Shown: positions 25,630 through 34,762, numbered from the stretch's first letter. The stretch is DNA of 64,000 nucleotides from Pseudomonas putida (GCF_002025705.1 NZ_CP018846.1:1851501-1915500), one strand, 5' to 3'. Made by a program: numbers and translations. Notes: generated by a model not told the origin, from the letters alone.

Positions 25630-26172
25630 ATGCCGGCTATTCCCTATAAACCCAGTGCAGAAGCTGGACCCGCTGACGTTGTAGATCCCATCATCGCGCG
25701 GCGTGGGGGCAAATTGTTGAACATCGATCGCATATTGCTCCACAGCGTACCGCTCACTGTGGGCTGGGGTGCGCTGCTGGGTAAAGTCCGAAATGAATTC
25801 AGTGTGGCACCGAAGATTCGTGAATTGGCGATTTGCGCAGTTTCAGCATTTTGCGGTGCTGAATACGAAATGCATCACCATGGTGACGTGTTTCTAAAGG
25901 CCGGAGGTACACCGGCTCAGTTCAACGCGCTACGCAATTTACGTGAGGCGATGCTTATGGAGAAAATATTTTCCCCACTAGAGCGGGCCGTTCTTCAACT
26001 GTCATTTGAAATGACCCGAAATGTACGCGTACCACAAACGTTGCTTTCAACGCTCCGTAGTGAGCTTGGTGATACGCAGCTGGTGGAGTTGGTGGGTATC
26101 ATCGCAACTTACAATATGGTTGCTCGCTTCGTTGTCTCCCTTGGTGTCGATGTCGAAGGGAACTCCGCCTGA
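25630..26172 (+). CDS. Carboxymuconolactone decarboxylase (CMD)-family protein
   Basis: A 180-residue all-helical protein of the CMD/AhpD superfamily. The central motif [20 protein letters not shown] replaces the CxxC pair of peroxidase-type AhpD with Glu and His residues, so it is of the decarboxylase-like type. SD sequence AGGAGAG precedes the ATG. Members act in aromatic pathways on lactone or oxo-acid intermediates, but many have no known reaction. It leads the second part of the operon; its function here is likely a decarboxylation or isomerisation of a ring-cleavage product. This is inferred only from family and setting. Confidence 0.8.
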   Translation: MPAIPYKPSAEAGPADVVDPIIARRGGKLLNIDRILLHSVPLTVGWGALLGKVRNEFSVAPKIRELAICAVSAFCGAEYEMHHHGDVFLKAGGTPAQFNALRNLREAMLMEKIFSPLERAVLQLSFEMTRNVRVPQTLLSTLRSELGDTQLVELVGIIATYNMVARFVVSLGVDVEGNSA

Positions 26173-26219
26173 CCGTGCCCTGTTTGCAGTTCTACAATCA
26201 CCACAATAAAGGACAAAAA

Positions 26220-27503
26220 ATGATTAGTTACCTCAAGAAAGGCAAATCTGCCGAAGTCAAAGCCGAGATCAATAACGATGTTCGCGCCACGGTTGAGAAA
26301 ATTCTTGGCGACGTAGAGGCTCGTGGCGAAGCGGCTGTAAGAGAGTACTCTGAGAAGTTTGATAAGTGGAATCCTCCTTCTCTGCGCCTTTCTGACGCGG
26401 AAATTCAAGCCTGTATTGCCTCGCTTAGCCCGCAGGCGATTGAAGATATCAAGTTTGCTCAAGCGCAAATCAAGCGTTTCGCTCAAGTTCAGCTGATGTC
26501 CATGCGTGATGTTGAGGTTGAGACGCTGCCAGGGGTGGTTCTGGGCCATCGTAATATCCCAGTGAACTCGGTGGGGTGCTACATCCCAGGCGGCAAATAT
26601 CCACTGCTTGCCTCGGCACACATGAGCGTGCTGACTGCCAAGGTTGCGGGTGTGAAACGGGTTATTGCCTGCGCTCCGCCGTTCGATGGCAAGCCTTCTC
26701 CGGAAATTGTCGCTGCGATGGCCATGGCCGGCGCCGATGAAATCTACGTGATGGGCGGCGTTCAAGCGGTGGCCGCGATGGCACTTGGCACTGAAGGGAT
26801 CGCGCCGGTCGACATGATTGTGGGCCCGGGTAACGCCTATGTTGCAGAGGCGAAGCGACAGCTCTATGGCCGTGTAGGCATCGATCTGTTCGCCGGTCCG
26901 ACTGAAACCATGGTGATTTGTGACGACACGGTTGATGCGGAATTGGTAGCAGTCGATCTGCTTGGCCAGGCTGAGCATGGTCCGACTTCTCCGGCATTCT
27001 GCGTAACCACCAGCCGCAAAATCGCTGAAGAGCTTCCTGCTGCAATTGAAGAGGTGTTGAAGCGGCTCGATACAGCGCCGGTCGCTAGTGTTGCCTGGCG
27101 GGACTATGGCGAGATCATCCTGTGTGACACCGATGAAGAGATGCTCCAGGAGTCCGAACGCATCTGCTCCGAGCACGTCCAGGTGATGACCAAAGATCCG
27201 GACTGGTTCCTCGAGCGCATGACCAGCTACGGTGGACTGTTCCTGGGTCACAGGACCAACGTCTCGTATGGCGACAAGGTAATCGGTACTAACCACACCC
27301 TCCCGACCATGGGTGCTGGCCGTTACACCGGCGGTTTGTGGGTAGGGAAGTTCATTAAAACCCATACCTATCAGCGCGTGCTCACTGATGAGGCATCCGT
27401 TCTGATTGGCGAATACTGCTCGCGCCTTTGCGCACTTGAGCATTTCTCCGGACACAAAGAGCAGGCCGACATTCGAGTGCGCCGCCTGAAACAGGTGGGC
27501 TGA
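26220..27503 (+). CDS. Histidinol-dehydrogenase-like enzyme (non-histidine role)
   Basis: A 427-residue protein of the HisD family with the typical motifs [16 protein letters not shown] (here [12 protein letters not shown]), [52 protein letters not shown] and the zinc/substrate part SEHVQVMT. No other histidine gene is near and it sits inside an aromatic-type operon, so it is more likely a HisD paralogue like sulfopropanediol 3-dehydrogenase (HpsN), which oxidises an alcohol to an acid in two NAD-dependent steps. ATG 26220 follows AAAGGA; the frame extends to 26175 without a ribosome site. Its substrate could be a small diol made from side-chain cleavage. Confidence 0.82.
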   Translation: MISYLKKGKSAEVKAEINNDVRATVEKILGDVEARGEAAVREYSEKFDKWNPPSLRLSDAEIQACIASLSPQAIEDIKFAQAQIKRFAQVQLMSMRDVEVETLPGVVLGHRNIPVNSVGCYIPGGKYPLLASAHMSVLTAKVAGVKRVIACAPPFDGKPSPEIVAAMAMAGADEIYVMGGVQAVAAMALGTEGIAPVDMIVGPGNAYVAEAKRQLYGRVGIDLFAGPTETMVICDDTVDAELVAVDLLGQAEHGPTSPAFCVTTSRKIAEELPAAIEEVLKRLDTAPVASVAWRDYGEIILCDTDEEMLQESERICSEHVQVMTKDPDWFLERMTSYGGLFLGHRTNVSYGDKVIGTNHTLPTMGAGRYTGGLWVGKFIKTHTYQRVLTDEASVLIGEYCSRLCALEHFSGHKEQADIRVRRLKQVG

Positions 27504-27506
27504 TCG

Positions 27507-28262
27507 ATGAGCATTTCACTCAATGGCCGCGTTGCCGTGGTTACCGGCGGTGCTGGCAGCATTGGTGCTGCCATTTGCCGCCGGCTTGCAGCTTCCGGGG
27601 TGACGGTTGTGGTGGGGTACAACTCCTCGAAGGAGGCGGCAGAGCGCTTGGTCGGCGAACTCCCGCCGGCAGGGTTACCTCACTTCACCTTCCCCGCAGT
27701 GGTAACTGACAGCGCAGCGCTCGGAGCGCTCGCGCGCGAGGTAGAAGAGAGGCTCGGACGTTGCGATATTCTCGTGAACTGCGCCGGCACCACGCGTTTC
27801 GTTCCGCACAATGATCTTGATGGCTTGGACGACGAACTGTTCGACCAGATCTTCGCCACGAATGTCCGCGGTCCGTTTGCCTCTACAAGGGCGCTGAGCG
27901 CGCTCCTCAAACGCAGTGATGATGGGTTGGTTGTGAACATCTCCTCGATCGCTGCGGTGACGGCAATGGGAAGTAATGTTGCTTACTGCGCTTCGAAAGC
28001 CGCGGTGGACAACATGACACGGTCTCTGGCGCGCGCGCTCGCTCCGGCCATTCGAGTGGTTTCCGTATCCCCCGGACTTGCTGATACAGCCTTCATCAGC
28101 AAGCTCGACGGCGCCTGGCGGGATGATCAAGCGGCTCGTACACCGCTGAAGCGCCTGGCTGAGCCGGATGAGGTTGCTGATGCTGTCTTGGCTGTTGCGA
28201 GCCACCTGACGTTTACCACGGGTGCCGTGATTCCTGTTGATGGTGGAAGACCGCTTAGCTGA
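27507..28262 (+). CDS. Short-chain dehydrogenase/reductase
   Basis: A 251-residue classical SDR with the cofactor motif TGGAGSIGAAICRRL (TGxxxGxG) near residue 13, the NNAG-type motif as NCAGTT near residue 91, the catalytic Ser in NISSIAAV and Tyr-Lys in YCASKAAVDNM, and the end VIPVDGG. It oxidises or reduces a hydroxyl/keto group with NAD(P). It starts 3 bases after the HisD-like stop, so the two may act on the same compound. Specificity is not predictable. Confidence 0.85.
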   Translation: MSISLNGRVAVVTGGAGSIGAAICRRLAASGVTVVVGYNSSKEAAERLVGELPPAGLPHFTFPAVVTDSAALGALAREVEERLGRCDILVNCAGTTRFVPHNDLDGLDDELFDQIFATNVRGPFASTRALSALLKRSDDGLVVNISSIAAVTAMGSNVAYCASKAAVDNMTRSLARALAPAIRVVSVSPGLADTAFISKLDGAWRDDQAARTPLKRLAEPDEVADAVLAVASHLTFTTGAVIPVDGGRPLS

Positions 28263-28277
28263 CCCAGGGGAACGACA

Positions 28278-28736
28278 GTGTCCAGCATCTCCTTTGATTT
28301 CTTACCGCATCACCTCGGCGTCAGCGTACCGGACCTGGATTCTTCCATTTCTTGGTACAGCGACATGCTGGGCTTTGAACTGGATTTTCGTGAGTTTGTG
28401 AAGGTCATTCCCGCTGAAGTCGCCTTCATGCGTCGAGGTAACTTCCGCATCGAACTCTTCCAGGTTGAAGGGGCTGAACCTCTGCCGTCCGAGCGTCGTC
28501 ATCCAAATCAAGATGTACGAACGCACGGTAACAAGCACCTGTGCTTAGCAGTGCAGGATGTGGGGTCCGCGATCGCTACGCTTACCGACAAGGGTGTTGA
28601 CGTGGTTTTTGAGAAGGAGGTGCTGGGTACGCCGATGGCGTTCATCCGTGATAACGCCGGTAACCTGATTGAGTTCATTCAGTGCCCAGAACTCTTTCAG
28701 GTAACGCCGAACCACACAACGGAGAAAGGTTCATGA
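28278..28736 (+). CDS. Single-domain VOC protein (glyoxalase/epimerase-like)
   Basis: A 152-residue VOC-fold protein with two beta-alpha-beta-beta-beta modules. Four candidate metal ligands fit the His/Glu/His/Glu set of glyoxalase I and methylmalonyl-CoA epimerase: HHLGVSV, RIELFQV, NKHLCLAV and LIEFIQ. It is therefore more likely an epimerase or isomerase than an extradiol dioxygenase. GTG 28278 follows GGGAACGAC. Its stop overlaps the FAH-family gene by 4 bases. It may reshape a pathway intermediate before hydrolysis. Confidence 0.78.
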   Translation: MSSISFDFLPHHLGVSVPDLDSSISWYSDMLGFELDFREFVKVIPAEVAFMRRGNFRIELFQVEGAEPLPSERRHPNQDVRTHGNKHLCLAVQDVGSAIATLTDKGVDVVFEKEVLGTPMAFIRDNAGNLIEFIQCPELFQVTPNHTTEKGS

Positions 28737-29719
28737 AACTTGCAACACTGAGAGACGGCAGTCGAGACGGTCGTCTCCTCGTGGTTTCCCGCGATCTGTC
28801 TTTGGCGACACGTGCTCATGCTGTTTCCACACTGCAAGAGGCGATCGAGCGTTGGGACGAGGTAAAGGACAAGCTGGATTCGGAATACCGCCGCCTCAAC
28901 GAGGGCGACGAGACGGGAGCATTCCCCTTCGACCCATCTGATGTCATGGCACCGCTACCTAGGGCTTATCAATTCGTGGACGCTTCTGCGTTCTTGAATC
29001 ACGGCAAAATAATGGAGCAGGCGTACAACCTGACCGTTAAGAAAAACCCAGGTGTCCCTATCCTGGTGCAGCGACAAGGTGACGACTTTTTCGGCCCCAA
29101 GGACGATTACCCGTTCCCCAGCGAGCAGGATCATTGCGACTTCGAGGGGGAGGTTGCAGTCATCGTCAACGATGTGCCCATGGGCATTGACTCATCCAAT
29201 GCCGAAAAGCATGTGAAGCTTTTTCTATTACTCAATGATGTGTCCATGCGGGCACACCTGTTCCGAGAGCTTTCGATGGGGTTCGGCTTCATCAATGCGA
29301 AGCCGGCGACAGTCTTCGCACCGGTTGCCGTGACGCCTGATGAGCTGGGTGAGGCGTGGAGCGAGGGTAGGGTGCACTTGGACCTCCATGTCTCTAGAAA
29401 TGGTGAGTGGTTCGGAAACCCAAATGGCGCCGAGATGGATTTCAGCTTCGGTGAACTGATTGCGCACCTTGCCTACAACCGCAACCTGCGCGCAGGCACG
29501 ATTTTGGCGTCTGGCACGTTCTCGAATCAGGGCTACAAGAAAGTGGGCTCGGCGTGTCTTGCTGAACGACGCGCAATCGAGTTGATAGAGCAGGGTGAGT
29601 CAAAAACGCCTTTCATGCAGTACGGTGAAACCCTGCGTTTTGAAATGCTCGATCTGGATGGTCGATCGCTGTTCGGAGCGATTGAGCATCAGATGGTGTC
29701 CACCGAGGGTCAGCCATGA
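28733..29719 (+). CDS. Fumarylacetoacetate hydrolase (FAH)-family protein
   Basis: A 328-residue FAH-superfamily enzyme with the metal-binding core around DHCDFEGEVAVIVNDVPMGI (Glu, Glu) and the later GTILASGTFSNQG that gives the conserved glycine-rich substrate loop. Unlike short FAH proteins it has an N-terminal extension of about 90 residues (KLATLRDGSRDGRLLVVSRD), as in FAH-type hydrolases for homogentisate-like pathways. It cleaves a C-C bond in an acyl-pyruvate or diketo acid. ATG 28733 overlaps the VOC stop (ATGA). It is the likely last hydrolytic step of the ring-cleavage route. Confidence 0.85.
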   Translation: MKLATLRDGSRDGRLLVVSRDLSLATRAHAVSTLQEAIERWDEVKDKLDSEYRRLNEGDETGAFPFDPSDVMAPLPRAYQFVDASAFLNHGKIMEQAYNLTVKKNPGVPILVQRQGDDFFGPKDDYPFPSEQDHCDFEGEVAVIVNDVPMGIDSSNAEKHVKLFLLLNDVSMRAHLFRELSMGFGFINAKPATVFAPVAVTPDELGEAWSEGRVHLDLHVSRNGEWFGNPNGAEMDFSFGELIAHLAYNRNLRAGTILASGTFSNQGYKKVGSACLAERRAIELIEQGESKTPFMQYGETLRFEMLDLDGRSLFGAIEHQMVSTEGQP

Positions 29720-30672
29720 AAGTGCTAGTCACTGGAGGAAACGGCTTTGTAGGTCGGGAACTCGTCAGAAAGCTGCTCGCATCTGAGGACGTCTTGCCGG
29801 GCAAACCTCCGCTTTCGCAATTGACGATTGTGGACATGAGTGGAGAAAGTCTGCCCGATGACCCACGCATTAACATGGTCCTCGGGAGCATCGCTGACAC
29901 TGCGGTGTTGCAGGAAGCCTTGGCGGTAGAGCCTGACCTGGTCTTCCATTTGGCGAGCGTGCCGGGTGGTGCTGCCGAGCGAAATTATGAGCTTGGTTTG
30001 AGCGTCAATCTGAGCGCAACGCTCGCATTGTTCGAGGGCCTTCGCACCCAGGCCGGACGGCCTGTTGTCGTGTTCACAAGCACGGTTGCGGTGTATGGAC
30101 GAGAGCTGCCGCCGCTTATCAATGATCACTCGCTGCTACAGCCAGAGCTTTCCTATGGAGCACACAAGCTCGCTGGCGAGATCCTCCTTGAGGACTACAG
30201 CCGTCGGGGCTGGTTGGACGGACGCTTCCTCAGGTTACCTGGCATCGTAGCCAGGCCTCCTGAGCCCTCCGGACTCCTTTCTTCGTACATGAGTGAGGTT
30301 TTCTGGAAGCTCGCAGCGGGTCAGCATTTCGTTTGCCCAGTATCCGCAGCTGCAACCGCTTGGTGGATGTCGGTTGGATGCTGTGCGGATAACCTTCTTC
30401 ATGCAGCTCGTCTGTCTGCCGAGACGGCCAGTTCGAGGCGGGGTTACACACTGCCCGTCCTACGCTTGACCATGGCAGAGGTCGTGGAGGGGATGGCGAA
30501 GAAGTACGGGGAAGACCGGCGAGACCTGGTTGAGTACCAGCCGAATGCTGAACTCGAGGCTGTGTTCGGTCGTTATCCTCCGATCGACACTCGTGCAGCT
30601 GAGGCTGTGGGATTCAGGCATGACGGCAGCCTCGATGTCTTGATCCGAAACTGCATGGCATGGCGCGACTGA
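29716..30672 (+). CDS. Extended SDR/epimerase-type dehydrogenase
   Basis: A 318-residue extended SDR with VTGGNGFVGRELV at the N-terminus (GxxGxxG), HLASVPGGAAERN in the middle and YGAHK as the catalytic Tyr-Lys motif. The sequence around HLASVPGG resembles D-erythronate dehydrogenase (DenD)-type members rather than nucleotide-sugar epimerases, so it may oxidise a hydroxy acid. It overlaps the FAH gene by 4 bases and is the last gene of the operon. A 16-bp perfect palindrome follows. Confidence 0.78.
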   Translation: MKVLVTGGNGFVGRELVRKLLASEDVLPGKPPLSQLTIVDMSGESLPDDPRINMVLGSIADTAVLQEALAVEPDLVFHLASVPGGAAERNYELGLSVNLSATLALFEGLRTQAGRPVVVFTSTVAVYGRELPPLINDHSLLQPELSYGAHKLAGEILLEDYSRRGWLDGRFLRLPGIVARPPEPSGLLSSYMSEVFWKLAAGQHFVCPVSAAATAWWMSVGCCADNLLHAARLSAETASSRRGYTLPVLRLTMAEVVEGMAKKYGEDRRDLVEYQPNAELEAVFGRYPPIDTRAAEAVGFRHDGSLDVLIRNCMAWRD

Positions 30673-30703
30673 AGCACCCGATGCAGTACCCGGTGGTCCT
30701 GTT

Positions 30704-30719
30704 CCGGCGCTAGCGCCGG
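30704..30719. other. Perfect 16-bp palindrome after the catabolic operon
   Basis: CCGGCGCTAGCGCCGG is fully self-complementary and lies 32 bases after the last catabolic stop. It has no T-tract. It could be a folding end of the transcript or a protein site. Confidence 0.45.
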
Positions 30720-30851
30720 CTCATGACAACGTTGGCTCGGATGCACAGCAAGCCATCGAGCTGTCGGGCCATCACCTGCTTTCTACGTGACTTTGTCTCC
30801 TACAAAGAGCTGGTCTATAACTCAGTGGCCACTACGCATAGGAGGGCGACC

Positions 30852-31091
30852 ATGAGTAAAGATCAGGACAGAACCATATCTAGGCGAGCCGATGGTACTT
30901 GGGAGAACAAACGCAATGATGCCAGCCGTGCCTCGAGTGTGCATGACACGCAGGCAGAGGCTCAGAAGGCGGCCCGAGAAATGCTCAAGAATCAGGGGGG
31001 AGGGGAGCTGACGACTAAGGGAGTAGATGGGAGGATTCGCGACAAAGACACAGTCGCTCCAGGGAATGACCCAAGCCCTCCAAAAGGTTAG
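30852..31091 (+). CDS. DUF2188-family small protein (79 aa)
   Basis: A 79-residue hydrophilic protein starting MSKDQDRTISRRADGTWENKRNDASRASS, with the DUF2188 pattern of a WENKRNDASRA core and HDTQAEAQKAAREMLKNQGGGEL. The family is common in mobile regions and in soil bacteria; its role is not known. AGGAGGG lies 5 bases before the ATG. A strong intrinsic terminator follows directly, so it is probably its own transcription unit. Confidence 0.75.
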   Translation: MSKDQDRTISRRADGTWENKRNDASRASSVHDTQAEAQKAAREMLKNQGGGELTTKGVDGRIRDKDTVAPGNDPSPPKG

Positions 31092-31094
31092 TGA

Positions 31095-31119
31095 AAGGCC
31101 CCCATGCGGGGCCTTTTTT
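31095..31119 (+). terminator. Intrinsic terminator after the DUF2188 gene
   Basis: AAGGCCCC (31095-31102) pairs with GGGGCCTT (31108-31115) and the stem runs into a T-tract, six T in total at 31114-31119. Confidence 0.85.
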
Positions 31120-31199
31120 GCGGGCGACGTGTACAGCGCTGAAGAAAGCGAATGAGCTGCTGACGCAGAATGGAGACAGTACCCATACGGAGGTCGTGC

Positions 31200-33020
31200 A
31201 TGGCGCTTGACTGGCAACTCATCAACAACGAGAGCCTTGAATCCCTAGACTTGGACTGCCTGCTTCAGACGGTTGAGCGGTTGGATTGCTTCAGCTTTCA
31301 AACTGAAATTTCTCGGTTGGAGCGAGATCAGGCTCGATGGACCGGCGCGCAGCTCGAATGTCTACGCTTCATCGGCGCAGTGCTAACGATGATGCTCCAT
31401 GCAGATCGGCCGCAGGAACCCTTTGGACCCATGTTCGTTATGGGAGCACAACGCAGCGCCATTCCATCTGACTTTCCTAGAGAGAGCGTTCGAGGGATAG
31501 AAGTGTGGGCAACCTATCTCAAAGAGCCGGAGCTTCGCGCGAGATTCTTGGACGTGATTTGGATTCAGGGACGTTCTTTCCCGGCCGCTCAAGCTGCCGT
31601 AGAGGCGTACCTTGCCTCTGCGTTGAAATTGGAGGATCCGAAAGACTGGAATTCCTCTGTGAAACGCATGGAGCGAGCCTTGCGTCTTTCAGCAGGCCTC
31701 GGCAAAGGTGGAACAGAGCTGCGACAGAAGGTGCTGAACGAGATCGAGGCCATGCTGCACCGGCACAAGGGTATGGATCCTCTTTACCTAACCCTGCGCC
31801 TCACTCGGTTGCTATTAGAGTTTAACCATGGCGACACCAGACAGTTTGCTGATTATGCGCGTTCAGCCGCAACGGAGGCCGAGGACGCCCAAGATTTTTG
31901 GAGAGCAAAAGACTACCTCCAGCTTGAGGCCGATTGCCATCGAGCGGCGGGCGATATTGAGAAGCAGGGCGCTGCGCTACGTGACTCAGCTGAAACCCTG
32001 GTGAAAGAGGCCGAGTTGGCGCAAAAGCGCTCTGGTCGCGGCGCGATGGTTGCTGCGTCAGTGTTATCGGATGCGGTAGAGGCAATGCGCCAAGCACCAG
32101 GGGGACGGGAGCGTGCAGCAGAGTTGCATGAGAAATTGCTGGTCTTGCAGCAAGAGTCGGTAGTCGAGTTTAAGCCGATCTCGACCAGTCTCGACATCAC
32201 CCAATTGATTCAGAATTCCACCGCAGCGGTTAGGGACAAAACCATCAATGAGGCGATAATTGCATTCTGCCATATGGCAAAGCCACCCTCGGTGGCAGAC
32301 CTAATACGGGAGGTCCACAAGCAGGCTCGCGTGGCAGTGTTCAGTAGCCTGATTTCAAGCGAAGTGTTGAATTCGCGTGGCCGAGTGATCGCCCGGGCTC
32401 CCAGTCTTGAGGAATCTGACGATCCTAAGCTCGAAGGCCTTCGCTGGCGAATGTTTGGGCAAGCGCGCATGGGTCGGAGTCTGGCAGTCCAGGCAACGCT
32501 TAACCCTGCCAGGATGGAGATTCTCGGGGCACATAGCCCGGACCGCCTGCATCTTCTGAGCTTGATTCAGCACAGCCCCTGGATCCCGCCTAACCACCAG
32601 GAAAGTATCCTCCGTGCCCTCGTTGCGGGCTTCGAGGGTGACATGCTCATCGCCGGCCACCTAATACCCCCACAGCTCGAAGCGTTGATAAGACACGTGG
32701 TGGAGTCTTTGGGGGGCGCAACCTCAATGCTAGAACCTGGCGGCGTTCAGCCCGAGCGACCATTAGGTGTTCTACTTGAGACACCTGAGGCGCTCAGGGC
32801 TTTCGGTGCGGATGGAGTCTTTGAGTTGCAGGATCTCCTCATCGACCCATTAGGCACCAACCTACGGAACGAGGTGGCGCATGGACTGCTCGACGACTCT
32901 GGGATGTTCGAAACAGATGTGTTGTACGCGTGGTGGCTCCTACTTCGCTACTGTGTTCTAACGTCCAAAATCACGGCACGGCGGCTAGGCGAAACACCGC
33001 CAAGCACGGCCGACACGTAA
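31200..33020 (+). CDS. DUF4209 protein with C-terminal HEPN-type RNxxxH motif
   Basis: A 606-residue protein. Residues about 470-565 match the DUF4209 pattern: RALVAGFEGDMLIAGHLIPPQLEALIRHVVE, LGVLLETPEAL and finally DPLGTNLRNEVAHGLLD. The RNEVAH sequence (R556, H561) is the R-x4-H signature of HEPN domains, many of which are ribonucleases of toxin or antiviral systems. The N-terminal 450 residues look largely helical, with no enzyme motif that I recognise. ATG 31200 follows GGAGG with 6-base spacing, better than ATG 31170. It stands alone between a terminator and a convergent amidase gene. A defence role is a hypothesis based on the HEPN motif and island setting. Confidence 0.8.
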   Translation: MALDWQLINNESLESLDLDCLLQTVERLDCFSFQTEISRLERDQARWTGAQLECLRFIGAVLTMMLHADRPQEPFGPMFVMGAQRSAIPSDFPRESVRGIEVWATYLKEPELRARFLDVIWIQGRSFPAAQAAVEAYLASALKLEDPKDWNSSVKRMERALRLSAGLGKGGTELRQKVLNEIEAMLHRHKGMDPLYLTLRLTRLLLEFNHGDTRQFADYARSAATEAEDAQDFWRAKDYLQLEADCHRAAGDIEKQGAALRDSAETLVKEAELAQKRSGRGAMVAASVLSDAVEAMRQAPGGRERAAELHEKLLVLQQESVVEFKPISTSLDITQLIQNSTAAVRDKTINEAIIAFCHMAKPPSVADLIREVHKQARVAVFSSLISSEVLNSRGRVIARAPSLEESDDPKLEGLRWRMFGQARMGRSLAVQATLNPARMEILGAHSPDRLHLLSLIQHSPWIPPNHQESILRALVAGFEGDMLIAGHLIPPQLEALIRHVVESLGGATSMLEPGGVQPERPLGVLLETPEALRAFGADGVFELQDLLIDPLGTNLRNEVAHGLLDDSGMFETDVLYAWWLLLRYCVLTSKITARRLGETPPSTADT

Positions 33021-33089
33021 CTGAGTGCACGGGCGTCCCGTGAGGGGCCGGACATGACCGATATAAGGCCCTAGTGCGAAGGGCAGGTA

Positions 33090-34283
33090 TCAGGCAGTGC
33101 GAGCCCTTGCACGGGTGGCCAGTAGGGTGCCTTCCGGCGGCGTAGCGCTGAAGTAATCATTTATTCCATCAAAGACTGCCTGAGCTAGCCGTTTTTGGTG
33201 GCGGGGATCGCACAGCTTTCGGCAGTCATTGTCGTTGGAAATGAACCCTGTCTCGACGAGAATCGAAGGGATATCGGGTGACTTGAGGACTGCGAAACCT
33301 GCCTGCTCTACCCGTTTTTGATGGGTGCCGGCGACCTTGCCGACATTGCCAAGGATCGTTCTTCCTAGGTCCAGGCTAGTGGCAATCGTGGACGAGAGGG
33401 ACATGTCCAGGATGACGTTGGCGACCATTGGGTCCTTGTTCTTCAGCGACAGCAGCTCCCTGGCGCCCAACAGATCGGAGCTGTTCTCTCGCTGTGCCAT
33501 CCAGCGCGCAGTTGTGGATGTCGCACCATTTTCTGAGAGGGCATAGACGGACGCTCCGGAGGCACTTTTCCGCGGGGCGGCATCGGCATGTACAGAAACA
33601 AACATGTCCGCGTTATGGCGCCGGGCTGCTTCGACCCGTTTTCTCAGCGGGATGAATACGTCAGTGTTCCTCACGAGATGAGCCTTAAAGCCTCGCTGAG
33701 CGTTGAGCTTCTGCGCGAGCTGCTGCGCAATGGCAAGCGCTACCACTTTCTCCTTTTCACCTTTAGACCCCATTGCCCCGGGGTCTTTGCCGCCGTGCCC
33801 CGCGTCTATGACAACCACGATGTCACGATCGGAGCTATTTCTGATTGATTCAATTTGCGTGGCAGCTACTACTGTGGCGGGTTTGGCAGCAGAGCGGAGG
33901 TCGAGTACCAAGCGGTAGTTATCACTCCCGGAAGGATCGAGGACGAACAGCTTCGCGGCGGCTGGTTCCTTCAGGTCAAGCACCACTCGAGTACTGGTGC
34001 CGTATGCACCACTTCGTACTGCGGTCACCAGGCGGCTGGCTTCGGGGAAATGCCCGAGCGAATTTGCGACATGGGTGTTATCTAGATCGATGATCAATCT
34101 ATCAGGGGACTGTAGGGTGAAGGTGCGGTATTGAGGGCGGCCGTTCAGCTCAAAAACCAGTCGTAACCGTTCCCCATCATCAGCTGCTCTAGCAGCCAGG
34201 AGCCTTGGAGAGGCTTTCGCGGATAGGGCCCATGGGACTGCTAGGCCAGCCACCAAGAGGTGAAGTACATGGCGTCTACGCAT
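33090..34283 (-). CDS. N-acetylmuramoyl-L-alanine amidase, AmiC-like, Tat-exported
   Basis: A 397-residue periplasmic amidase. The N-terminus MRRRHVLHLLVAGLAVPWALSAKA has a twin-arginine motif and hydrophobic stretch, as in the Tat-exported AmiC. An AMIN domain follows (residues about 28-130), then an Amidase_3 catalytic domain with the zinc ligands in VVVIDAGHGGKDPGAMG, SVHADAAP and ILVETGFISN. It cuts the amide link between MurNAc and the peptide stem during cell division. I chose ATG 34283; a TTG at 34289 is possible. Core Pseudomonas amidase genes normally sit elsewhere, so this looks like an extra copy in accessory DNA; that point needs a genome search. Confidence 0.88.
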   Translation of the reverse strand: MRRRHVLHLLVAGLAVPWALSAKASPRLLAARAADDGERLRLVFELNGRPQYRTFTLQSPDRLIIDLDNTHVANSLGHFPEASRLVTAVRSGAYGTSTRVVLDLKEPAAAKLFVLDPSGSDNYRLVLDLRSAAKPATVVAATQIESIRNSSDRDIVVVIDAGHGGKDPGAMGSKGEKEKVVALAIAQQLAQKLNAQRGFKAHLVRNTDVFIPLRKRVEAARRHNADMFVSVHADAAPRKSASGASVYALSENGATSTTARWMAQRENSSDLLGARELLSLKNKDPMVANVILDMSLSSTIATSLDLGRTILGNVGKVAGTHQKRVEQAGFAVLKSPDIPSILVETGFISNDNDCRKLCDPRHQKRLAQAVFDGINDYFSATPPEGTLLATRARARTA

Positions 34284-34762
34284 GATCAATGCAATTCCGG
34301 ATTCAAAATCTGAGTGATAACGAAATGATATAACGTTACACCTAACCTATCACTATGCCTAGATGCGCAACACGGCTGCTCGTGGGTAATACGTCTGCGA
34401 ATGTAACGGCGTAGTCATGTCTCCGCAGTGTCTGAGCAGCGGACGCGACGACAGCGGGGTTGAGTGGGTCAAGATTCACAGGTATCGACTGCGAGGGCAG
34501 CACTCTCATTGGCTAAAAGTGAGAGGACGGAAGGGCACCCGCCCATCTTGGCATCGAGGAGCGTGAGAAATCTGTGACGTGAGAGGCGAAGGGATCTGCG
34601 CGGCACAGCGGTAAAGGGGCGTTTGCCACTGGCAGGGTGGCAAGCGCTATGAGGCGGGCGGGGCTTGGCGGTTTATAGGCTTTTATAGACGACTATAGAG
34701 TGATTATCGATTTGGGGGTGGCTACGGCGGATCCGCCATTCGGTGCCCGAATTAGCGCAGTT
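34284..34762. other. Intergenic region without recognised genes
   Basis: These 479 bases carry no convincing reading frame. Visible marks are a hairpin TTGCCAC (about 34623-34629) with GTGGCAA (about 34638-34644), an AT-rich stretch around 34670-34705 that contains several TATAG motifs, and the palindrome GGCGGATCCGCC near 34726-34737. Confidence 0.5.

Noticed and set aside
26109..27455. 448-codon minus-strand frame over the HisD-like gene
   Set aside because: The plus-strand frame has full HisD motifs and a ribosome site. The antisense product shows no domain and is an effect of codon bias.
30723..30851. Upstream extension of the DUF2188 frame to 30723
   Set aside because: The family match begins at ATG 30852, which has an AGGAGGG site; the added 43 codons have no homologous look.
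34284..34762. tRNA or att site near the AT-rich TATAG repeats
   Set aside because: No cloverleaf or TTCGANNC T-loop could be drawn and no second copy of the repeat was found at the other island edge.
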